The translations under genes and the position numbers were made by a program. Positions 34,034 to 41,522 of a DNA stretch of 61,682 nt are shown here, in pieces. The stretch's first letter is position 1. Every line of letters starts with the position of its first letter. The DNA comes from an uncultured Acidimicrobiales bacterium (GTDB lineage: Bacteria; Actinomycetota; Acidimicrobiia; Acidimicrobiales; SHLQ01), in contig CALGZB010000110.1 in NCBI GenBank assembly GCA_937934655.1, positions 1-61,682 of the forward strand, read 5' to 3'. The notes beneath the pieces are model-generated. The model made no database searches. It saw nothing but the letters and a program-made list of their open reading frames with translations, and was not told the DNA's origin.

Positions 34034-35233
34034 TTAGAGCCCGAGCATTCGAGCGACGATGTTTCGTTGGATGTCTGAGGTGCCGCCGTAGATCACGCCA
34101 CCGGCCACATCTCGGAGGTTGCGTTCGACGCCGAACTCGGTCACGTACCCGCGGGCCCCATGGGTGAGGATTGCGTCGACCGATGAGGCAATCGATGCCT
34201 CGCTGGCTTGAATCTTGGCGAGTGCGGCGGCTTCCATAGACGGTTTCCCTTCGATCGCGAGCCCCGCTGCTTTGTAGAGGAGCAGACGACTCGACTCGTG
34301 GCGCAGTTTCATATCGGCGAGTCGGTGGCTCACCGCTTGGAAGTCGCCGATTGGTTTGTCGAATTGCTGACGGTTGCGGGCGAACCCCACGGCGTCATCG
34401 AGCTGGCGTTCCATCGCTCCGATTTGGAAAGCGAGCACAAAGGCTCGTTCGGCTTCCATTGCGCTGGTGAAGATCGATGCCCCGGCACCGTCTGGTCCGA
34501 CGCGTTGTGTTTCGGGGACGATGCAGTCATCGAAAGTGACGTCGGCAAAGGGAGTGGTGCGAAGTCCCATTTTGGGACGGTTGGCGGAGACGGTGAGGCC
34601 CGGGGTGTTGGCGTCGACCAAGAAAGTGGTGACACCCCATGACCCAAGGGCTGGGTTGTTGGTGGCAAACACGACGAACACGTCTGCTTCGGGCGCCATC
34701 GTCACGAATGCCTTGGTGCCGTTGAGGATGTAGGCGCCGTCATCGTTACGGGCGCACGTCGTTGACATGGCGAAGGAGTCAGAACCGGAGTCGGGTTCGG
34801 TGATGGTGAACGCCCCAAACTTTTCGCCGCTGATAAGGCTGGGGAGATAGCGGGCTTTTTGTTCGTCGGTGCCGAATCGTTCGACGATCGGCTGCATTGT
34901 CCAGGCTTGGCATGCCAGCGCGAAGTTCAGTCCGGCATCGGGACAGCCGTAGCCGAGACCCTCGAACCACAAAAGCCCGGTTACGACATCGGCACCCTGG
35001 CCCCCGAATTCCGGATCGACCATGAGTCCAAGGACACCGTTGTCGGCTGCCAGTTGCCAACCCTCGGCCCAGAATGCGCATTGCTCGTCTCGGGTGGGGA
35101 GGTCGGTGGGCGTGAGCTGCTCATCGGCCCATTTCGCGACCGCCATCTTTGTGGGATGGTCGATATCGAGGAGCGCGTCGAGTGCGGTTGGTGGCGAGTT
35201 AGCGGGGTTCGTCGAAACACTCAAGAGTTGCAT
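34034..35233 (-). CDS. Acyl-CoA dehydrogenase-family flavoprotein, probably acting on a carrier-bound aminoacyl group
   Basis: A 399-aa FAD enzyme: 'GAFTITEPDSGSDSFAM' (flavin and substrate loop), 'GLRTTPFADVTFDDCIVP', 'RQQFDKPIGDFQAVSHRLAD' and the C-terminal 'VIYGGTSDIQRNIVARML'. The usual base Glu in 'YEGT' is Gly here; a Glu in 'AMEAERAFVLAFQIG' lies where isovaleryl-CoA dehydrogenase has its base. The text resembles dehydrogenases that accompany stand-alone A and carrier proteins (as in pyrrolyl-PCP formation), and such a pair diverges from it at 35376. Desaturation of an aminoacyl-S-PCP is therefore the favoured role (inference); ordinary beta-oxidation is the alternative. The start at ATG 35233 removes an unlikely Pro-rich lead. 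Confidence 0.8.
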   Translation of the reverse strand: MQLLSVSTNPANSPPTALDALLDIDHPTKMAVAKWADEQLTPTDLPTRDEQCAFWAEGWQLAADNGVLGLMVDPEFGGQGADVVTGLLWFEGLGYGCPDAGLNFALACQAWTMQPIVERFGTDEQKARYLPSLISGEKFGAFTITEPDSGSDSFAMSTTCARNDDGAYILNGTKAFVTMAPEADVFVVFATNNPALGSWGVTTFLVDANTPGLTVSANRPKMGLRTTPFADVTFDDCIVPETQRVGPDGAGASIFTSAMEAERAFVLAFQIGAMERQLDDAVGFARNRQQFDKPIGDFQAVSHRLADMKLRHESSRLLLYKAAGLAIEGKPSMEAAALAKIQASEASIASSVDAILTHGARGYVTEFGVERNLRDVAGGVIYGGTSDIQRNIVARMLGL

Positions 35234-35337
35234 CCAAAAGGGTCGAGGTTGTCGTAGAACGGGGTGATGAACGCTGCAGAACGGTGGTGGAAGCTTCCGA
35301 AACAGCACCAAAAGCCACATAGTGACACTTTGAGCAC

Positions 35338-35367
35338 TTGAAACATCACTCTACGTGAGGATATTGT
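35338..35367 (+). promoter_or_regulatory. Promoter of the NRPS operon
   Basis: TTGAAA (35338-35343) and TATTGT (35362-35367) are 18 bp apart; ATG 35376 follows 8 nt after the -10, so the first NRPS message should be leaderless. Confidence 0.65.
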
Positions 35368-35375
35368 TCTATTCA

Positions 35376-37019
35376 ATGGGTACTTCGTCGTTGGAGCCGA
35401 ACTTGGATGCGCGAATCGGTAGTTCGACCTACCTGATTTCGCACCTGCTCGACGCCACGGCTCGCCGCGTCCCCGATCGACCAGCGGTGCGATGTAACGG
35501 CGAAGAGCTGAGCTACCGCCAGCTTGATTTGTTCGTGGGACAACTCGCAGCGGCCCTTGTGGCCAACGGCGTTGGGCCTGGCGACCGGGTCGGTGTCCAT
35601 CTCCACATGTCGATAGAGACGTTGGTTGCCGTCCACGGCATCCTCCGAGCCGGGGCCGCCTTTGTGCCGCTCGACGTGCTCTCGCCGGTTCCGGTCCTCG
35701 CCCGAATCGTCGATGATTGCGGCATCGTCGCCATGGTCACCAACACCAACCGAACCGCGTCGGCCATCGACTTGGCCGAGTCCTGCCCCGGGCTCGATCT
35801 CGTGATTGGGCTCGCTGATTCACTCGGCGTTCGCAACGGCGGAGACGCGGCAGTGAAGGTTGTCTCGTGGCCGGAGGTTCGTGAGCTCGACGCCATCGGC
35901 CCCGTCAAGGTGCTCGCCGATGATCTTGCGTACGTCATGTACACCTCGGGTTCCACCGGCGAACCCAAGGGCATCATGCACACCCACCGCAGCGGCCTGA
36001 GCTACGCCGAGCTTTCCGCCGACCTATACGACGTCACTGACGAGGATCGGCTCGCCAACTTTGCACCGCTCCACTTCGACATCTCAACGTTCGCTTTTTT
36101 TGTCGGACCAGCAACCGGAGCGTGCGTCGTGCTCCTCAGCGAGCCGTACCTCAAAATGCCCGCAAGCCTCTGCGCCCACCTGGTCGATGAAGCCTGCACA
36201 ATCCTCTACACCGTTCCATCCATGTACATGCAAATGTTGGGCAGGGGAGGGGCGGCAGGACTCGACTACCGCAGCGTTCGTTGGCTGAAGTTTGGTGGCG
36301 AGCTTCTCCCACCTGCCGCCGCTAGCGAACTTCTTAAAGTGTTCCCCAACGCAACATTCAGCAACGTCTACGGCCCGGCCGAAGTGAACCAGTGCACCTC
36401 CTACAACTTCGATAGCCCCCCGTCTCTCGACGCCGAGATCCCTATCGGCACCGCCTGGGGCAACACCGATGTGCGAGTTGTCGGGCCCGATGGCCATGAG
36501 ATCGAAGGTGCCACGACTGGTGAGCTCGTCGTTCGCACGGCAACCATGATGCAGGGATACTGGAACCGGCCCGACCTCGATGCTGCGGTGTTCGATCGCA
36601 CCATCTCCCCAGGGGGCTTAACGAACCGTTGGTTTCGCACCGGTGATCTCGTCGAGATCGACAACGACGGCACCCTCACATTTCTCGGCCGCCGAGATCA
36701 TCAGATCAAAGTCCGCGGTCATCGCCTCGAACTCGAGTCGGTCGAGTCCGCCCTCGGCTCGCTCCCGAAGGTCGTCCACGCGGTCGCCGGAATCCGACAG
36801 TCGGGATCGGGTGACGATGAACTTGTCGCCGCAGTCGTGCTTGAAGACGATTGTGCGGTCGACGTGCCCGAGTACCGCCGTCGACTCGCCGAACGACTGG
36901 CCCCCTACGCAATCCCTACGTCGATCGATCAGGTCGAAGACTTTCCTCGCACGCCCAGCGGCAAGATCGACCGCCGCACAACTCGCCTCATGCTGAACCA
37001 GGAGACTCCTAGTGAGTAA
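35376..37019 (+). CDS. Stand-alone NRPS adenylation protein
   Basis: A 547-aa amino-acid-activating enzyme: forms aminoacyl-AMP and loads the carrier protein encoded next. Core motifs: A3 'YTSGSTGEPKG', A4 with the amino-group-binding Asp in 'FDISTF' (Asp235), A5 'NVYGPAEVN', A7 'WFRTGD', A8 'DHQIKVRGHRLELESVE', A10 'PRTPSGKIDR' (Lys530). Pocket residues read from motif alignment are D-I-F-T-K-G-V-Q-C-K; I do not recognise this code. The Lys at code position 5 could pair with an acidic side chain (inference). Segments such as 'NVYGPAEVNQC' recall PltF-type freestanding ligases. It overlaps the carrier gene by 8 nt. Confidence 0.93.
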   Translation: MGTSSLEPNLDARIGSSTYLISHLLDATARRVPDRPAVRCNGEELSYRQLDLFVGQLAAALVANGVGPGDRVGVHLHMSIETLVAVHGILRAGAAFVPLDVLSPVPVLARIVDDCGIVAMVTNTNRTASAIDLAESCPGLDLVIGLADSLGVRNGGDAAVKVVSWPEVRELDAIGPVKVLADDLAYVMYTSGSTGEPKGIMHTHRSGLSYAELSADLYDVTDEDRLANFAPLHFDISTFAFFVGPATGACVVLLSEPYLKMPASLCAHLVDEACTILYTVPSMYMQMLGRGGAAGLDYRSVRWLKFGGELLPPAAASELLKVFPNATFSNVYGPAEVNQCTSYNFDSPPSLDAEIPIGTAWGNTDVRVVGPDGHEIEGATTGELVVRTATMMQGYWNRPDLDAAVFDRTISPGGLTNRWFRTGDLVEIDNDGTLTFLGRRDHQIKVRGHRLELESVESALGSLPKVVHAVAGIRQSGSGDDELVAAVVLEDDCAVDVPEYRRRLAERLAPYAIPTSIDQVEDFPRTPSGKIDRRTTRLMLNQETPSE

Positions 37020-37278
37020 CACCCCTGCCGATCTGGTGAACCGCCTCGGCGCCTTCATCAACGACGAAATCTCGACTGCCGCCGACCCGGTGTCTTCCAC
37101 AACCGACCTGTTGCTTACCGGAGCGGTCGACTCGCTCGGGGTTGTGCGTATTACCCAATGGCTCGAGGACAACTACGGCACCGAGGTGGATCCTCTCGAT
37201 GTGACCCTGGAGAACTTCCAAACCATCGATCGCATGGTCGCGTTTGTTGCCGCGAAACAGGCTGATCAAACCGAGTGA
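37012..37278 (+). CDS. Stand-alone peptidyl/acyl carrier protein
   Basis: An 88-aa four-helix carrier protein. The phosphopantetheine attachment Ser41 is in 'LTGAVDSLGVVRI' (DSL motif). It should be loaded by the A protein encoded just upstream and presents the first building block to the dehydrogenase and then to the C domain of the next protein. It starts at GTG 37012 inside the end of the A gene, with AGGAG 7 nt upstream, and its stop overlaps the next GTG. No phosphopantetheinyl transferase gene is in the window. Confidence 0.92.
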   Translation: MSNTPADLVNRLGAFINDEISTAADPVSSTTDLLLTGAVDSLGVVRITQWLEDNYGTEVDPLDVTLENFQTIDRMVAFVAAKQADQTE

Positions 37279-40200
37279 ATTCACCGACGGGCACCCCATC
37301 AGAGGGGTCTGGAAACGAACAATCAGTCGGGCTCCGCCCAAGGCATGATCTGTCGCGGACCCAAACCCTCATCTGGGCAAGCGAACGGATCCATCCGGGA
37401 GCCCCCATCGGGAATATGCCCAATGTGTCAACGTTCTCGGCAGCTATCGATGCAGATCGATTCGTTCAAGCTGTCGACACCACAGTGCAGGCCCACGAAA
37501 GTCTGCGCACCCGGTTCGTCGAAATCGGCGGAGTGCCCCATCCCACCGTGATGGCCGAAGCGCCTCGTCGCACCGAACTGATATCGCTTCGGGCAGCGCA
37601 GGTCGACGCATGGCTCATCGATCGCCTTACAACACCGATCGATATCGCTGCCGCCCCGTATGACTCGGTGCTCATCGAAGCCGAGGGCCAGTGGACGTGG
37701 CTGATGAATATCCATCACTTGGTCACCGATGCGACATCCTCGGCGCTGGTGTTCCAATCGGTTGCCGATGCCTATCACGGCCGAGTCGTGGCTGAATCAT
37801 CCTTTCTCGATCATCAACAAACGATTGCTAGCCGCCGGCAAGAGCCCCGTTGGGTGCAGGCCGCCGATCATTGGAAGGCGTGGTCGAGTCGAGCCGGTGA
37901 ACCACGTCGACCGATGCTCTACCGGCCAGCACATCACGCCGAAACCCAATCGTCGCGGGTGTCGGTAGACCTCGCCGACCAGCAACGGTCTCGTCTGAGC
38001 GAGCTGCTCGACGGCGACCTCAAGATGCTGAGCCCCGACCTTGCTCTTGCGACGTTTCTTGCCACCGTAACCGCCGCCTTCCGGTACCGACTCACAGGCG
38101 AAACCCACACCGTCATCGGTACGCCGATTCACAACCGCGACGCGTCTTCCCAAGGCGTGGTCGGGCCGCTGATCGAGCTCTTCCCCATGGACATCTCGGT
38201 GGAAGCTGGCGATTCGTTCCGCACGCTCCACAAGAAAGCCAGTCGGGCGCTGTTTGCTGTCCTTGGTAGGGCACAGCCCGAAACCAGCCCCGCACAATTG
38301 TTCGACGTTGTTCTCAACGTCTCAACTGCCCAGTTCGGAATGTTTGGCGACCTCCAGGCGCAGACCCGATGGATTCCCTCGGGGGCCGTCGACCCAAACC
38401 ATGCGTTGCGGGTGCAGTCCTATGACTGGGATGGCTTCGGCGAGTTGCAACTGGCTCTCGACATCAATCACGCCGTCGCCGACAAGGACCAACGGTCGCT
38501 CGCCGGACAGCACTTTGCGGCAGTTATCGAGGCGGCGCTAGACGATCTCGATGCATCGCTTGGTTCGTTCTCGCTGGTGACGGCCAGGGAGCTGGAACGC
38601 ATCGAGCGTTACAACGAGTCCGGGCCGGGAGCGCAACCGACCGAGCCGGTCCCCGATGTCTTGCATCGACTCCTTCGAGCTACGAATTCCGAGGCGGCGG
38701 TTATCTCTGGCGCAGACGCCTCGGCCGACGCTGCAGTTCAGGCCTTTTCCGGACCGGCGTTTGCTACCCGGATCGATCTCGTCGCAAGAGCACTTCGCTC
38801 CCAAGGTGTGGGCAAGGGCGATGTCGTTGGTATCTGCATGCCAGGATCCATCGACGCGGTGACCGCTATCCACGCGGTCCATCGACTCGGTGCAGCCTTC
38901 ACGCCAATCGATCCTGATTATCCCGAGGAACGCCAGCGGCACATCCGGGAAGACGCCGGAATGACGATGGTGCTCGAAGCACTCCCGGAGCTCGAAAATT
39001 CTGGAGACGCGGGTGAGTTCATCCCGGCAGAGTTGTCGCTCGACGACACCGCCTACCTCCTGTATACGTCGGGGTCCACTGGTCTTCCCAAGGGCGTGCC
39101 GATTTCTCACCGCGGTCTCGCCGAGTATCTCGCGTTCGCCGTTGCCAGCTACACCGACCCAGCGGGGCCCGGCCCCACAGTGGCGCTGCATTCTTCCCTC
39201 TCGTTCGACCTCACCATCACCAGCTTGTTCCTGCCGTTTCTCACCGGCGGATCGCTGCGGGTGTTTGACGCCGGCGGTGCAACGGCGCTGGCCGACCTCG
39301 CCGACGATGGCGCAACCGACTGGCTCAAGGCCACCCCGAGCCACCTCGAGCTACTCCTTCGCCTGAATCGAGGTCAGCTTGGGCTTCGCCACCTTGTTGT
39401 TGGCGGTGAAGCGTTCACCACCGATTTGGCTCACCGTCTCACCGAGGCGTTCCCCGGCGTTCGAATCTTTAACGAATACGGGCCCACCGAGGGCGTCGTC
39501 GGCGTCATGATTCATGAGTTCGATCCGCAGGAAGACACCGATGCTGCGGTTCCGATTGGGGTTCCGGCTCCTGGCGCAACGCTCTACGTGCTCGACGACC
39601 ACCAGCAGCCAGTGCCCTTTGGGGTGCCTGGCGAGCTGTACCTCTCGCGACCGGGAATGACCGCCGGGTATCACCGTCGGCCCGATCTTAACGCTGAGCG
39701 TTTCCTCCAGCTCGATGGCGTCGCCGGACCGGTCTATCGGACCGGTGACCGGGTTGCGATGCTGCCGGGCAAGCCAGACACACCTGACAAGTCAGACAAT
39801 CCAGACCTCCAAGACAAGATGGTGTACCTCGGACGCATCGATGAGCAGATCAAAGCGCAGGGTATTCGTCTTGAGCCGGGTGAGGTCGAGGCGGCACTCA
39901 ACGCCCACCCAAACATCGCCCAAAGCGCGGTTCGGCTCTGGTCGGCCGATGTAGCGAGCGAGCCGCTTGGCCACTGCCCGAAGTGCGGTCTGCCAACGAA
40001 CGTTCCCGGCATCGAGTTCGACGAAGCAGGTGTGTGTTCAACCTGTGCTCACTTTGATTCGGTGAAGGATCAGGCGCAGGCCTACTTCAAGAACCTCGAC
40101 GATCTCGCCCGCCAGCTAGACGATGCCCGCGCTCGGGCAACGGGCGACTACGACGTCCTGCATCTCCTGTCGGGCGGCAAGGACTCCACCTACGCGCTGT

Positions 40201-41522
40201 ACGAGTTGGTGAGACTGGGAGCAAGGGTCTTCGCCCTGACTCTGGACAACGGTTTCATCTCCGAGGGGGCGAAAGACAACGCCCGACGGGCGGTCGAGGA
40301 CCTCGGTGTCGATCACGAGTTTGTAACCACCGACGCGATGAACGAGATCTTCCGCGACAGCCTCGAACGCTTCTCGAATGTCTGTAACGGCTGCTACAAG
40401 ACGATCTACACGTTGTCGGTGAACCGGGCCCACGAGCTGGGGATTCCGTTCATCGTCACCGGACTATCTCGTGGGCAGCTCTTTGAGACTCGCCTCACTC
40501 CGGCACAGTTTGCCGCCGACCGGTTCGACCCGGACGCAATCGACGCCGCCGTGCTCGAAGCTCGAAAGGTGTATCACCGCACCGCCGATGCCGTATCGGA
40601 GAACCTCGACGTTTCGCTTTTCGCCACCGATGACATCTTTGATGAGGTGCAGTTCATCGATTTCTACCGCTACACCGATGTCGAACTCGAAGAGATGCTT
40701 CGGTTTCTCGACGAAAGCGCGCCCTGGCTACGCCCGGACGACACCGGCCGTTCCACCAACTGTTTGGTAAACGCTGCGGGCATAGCAGTGCACAAGACGG
40801 AGCAGGGTTACCACTCCTATGCGTTGCCCTACAGCTGGGATGTAAAGCTCGGACATAAGACCTGGGATGAGGCCGTCGATGAGCTCGATGACCCGGTTGA
40901 AGACGAAGCGGTCGAGCAAATGCTGCGCGAGATTGGGTACGAGCCGAAGCCAGTTCGCGAGCTCACCGCTTGGTACGTGCCAGAGGAGGGCTCCCCGGGC
41001 GTCGACCCCGAGGAATTGCGACGTCACCTTGCAGCGCGTATCCCCGCTCATGCCATTCCGTCGATGTTTGTGTCGGTCGATCAGATTCCGCTTTCGCCCA
41101 ACGGAAAGGTTGCAACCGAAGCGCTTCCCGCCCCGATACTTCTTCGCGAGCTGTCTGGCGAACGCACGCCGCCGTCGAGCGCGGTTGAAGAAACGCTTGT
41201 GGGGATCTGGGCGGACGTGCTCGGTCTTCACGCTGTCGGCGTCGACGACGACTTCTTTGAGCTCGGTGGGACCTCGCTGAAGGCGCTCGAGATGATCGTT
41301 TGGGTCGCCGACGCCTACGAGGTCGACATCCCCGAAGTGGTTGCGTTCCAACATCGAACGGTCAGGGCTCTGGCGGTCGATGTGGAGCAGGCGGTTATGG
41401 CGTCGATCCTCGGCCTGTCGGGCGAGGACGTCGACGCGGCATTGGCCGACCTTGATTCTGATTCTGACTCTGACGCAGAACCGCACCCTGATGATGGTGA
41501 CGCAAGCGAGAGTCGAGCGTGA
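37275..41522 (+). CDS. NRPS module C-A(PP-loop insert)-PCP: adenylation domain interrupted by an AANH/PP-loop domain
   Basis: 1415 aa. Condensation domain about 21-450 with HHLVTDA (His147-Asp152). Adenylation domain from about 470: A3 'LYTSGSTGLPKG', A4 'FDLTIT' (Asp645), A5 'NEYGPTEG', A7 'YRTGD', A8 'GRIDEQIKAQGIRLEPGEVE' (853-872). The pocket reads D-L-T-K-V-G-E-V-G-K, close to known Asn codes, so Asn (less likely Asp) is predicted. Residues about 896-1227 are an inserted N-type ATP pyrophosphatase: zinc-type CPKC (901-904) and CSTC (921-924), PP-loop SGGKDS (966-971), and a further pair CNGC (1037-1040), resembling sugar amidotransferases (WbpG/PseA type) and thiolases (TtcA type). A9/A10 resume at 'ELTAWYVPEEG' and 'SPNGKVATEAL' (Lys1278). 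Carrier Ser1334 is in 'LGGTSLKAL'. An acidic tail ends the protein. Starts at a coupled GTG. Confidence 0.93.
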   Translation: MNSPTGTPSEGSGNEQSVGLRPRHDLSRTQTLIWASERIHPGAPIGNMPNVSTFSAAIDADRFVQAVDTTVQAHESLRTRFVEIGGVPHPTVMAEAPRRTELISLRAAQVDAWLIDRLTTPIDIAAAPYDSVLIEAEGQWTWLMNIHHLVTDATSSALVFQSVADAYHGRVVAESSFLDHQQTIASRRQEPRWVQAADHWKAWSSRAGEPRRPMLYRPAHHAETQSSRVSVDLADQQRSRLSELLDGDLKMLSPDLALATFLATVTAAFRYRLTGETHTVIGTPIHNRDASSQGVVGPLIELFPMDISVEAGDSFRTLHKKASRALFAVLGRAQPETSPAQLFDVVLNVSTAQFGMFGDLQAQTRWIPSGAVDPNHALRVQSYDWDGFGELQLALDINHAVADKDQRSLAGQHFAAVIEAALDDLDASLGSFSLVTARELERIERYNESGPGAQPTEPVPDVLHRLLRATNSEAAVISGADASADAAVQAFSGPAFATRIDLVARALRSQGVGKGDVVGICMPGSIDAVTAIHAVHRLGAAFTPIDPDYPEERQRHIREDAGMTMVLEALPELENSGDAGEFIPAELSLDDTAYLLYTSGSTGLPKGVPISHRGLAEYLAFAVASYTDPAGPGPTVALHSSLSFDLTITSLFLPFLTGGSLRVFDAGGATALADLADDGATDWLKATPSHLELLLRLNRGQLGLRHLVVGGEAFTTDLAHRLTEAFPGVRIFNEYGPTEGVVGVMIHEFDPQEDTDAAVPIGVPAPGATLYVLDDHQQPVPFGVPGELYLSRPGMTAGYHRRPDLNAERFLQLDGVAGPVYRTGDRVAMLPGKPDTPDKSDNPDLQDKMVYLGRIDEQIKAQGIRLEPGEVEAALNAHPNIAQSAVRLWSADVASEPLGHCPKCGLPTNVPGIEFDEAGVCSTCAHFDSVKDQAQAYFKNLDDLARQLDDARARATGDYDVLHLLSGGKDSTYALYELVRLGARVFALTLDNGFISEGAKDNARRAVEDLGVDHEFVTTDAMNEIFRDSLERFSNVCNGCYKTIYTLSVNRAHELGIPFIVTGLSRGQLFETRLTPAQFAADRFDPDAIDAAVLEARKVYHRTADAVSENLDVSLFATDDIFDEVQFIDFYRYTDVELEEMLRFLDESAPWLRPDDTGRSTNCLVNAAGIAVHKTEQGYHSYALPYSWDVKLGHKTWDEAVDELDDPVEDEAVEQMLREIGYEPKPVRELTAWYVPEEGSPGVDPEELRRHLAARIPAHAIPSMFVSVDQIPLSPNGKVATEALPAPILLRELSGERTPPSSAVEETLVGIWADVLGLHAVGVDDDFFELGGTSLKALEMIVWVADAYEVDIPEVVAFQHRTVRALAVDVEQAVMASILGLSGEDVDAALADLDSDSDSDAEPHPDDGDASESRA
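39960..40955 (+). other. Inserted PP-loop (adenine nucleotide alpha hydrolase) domain within the A domain
   Basis: Marks the DNA for residues about 896-1227 of the C-A-PCP protein. The insert lies between A8 and A9, the same locus where methyltransferase-interrupted adenylation domains carry their insert. The PP-loop codons SGGKDS are at 40170-40187. It has no attached glutaminase domain. Confidence 0.9.
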
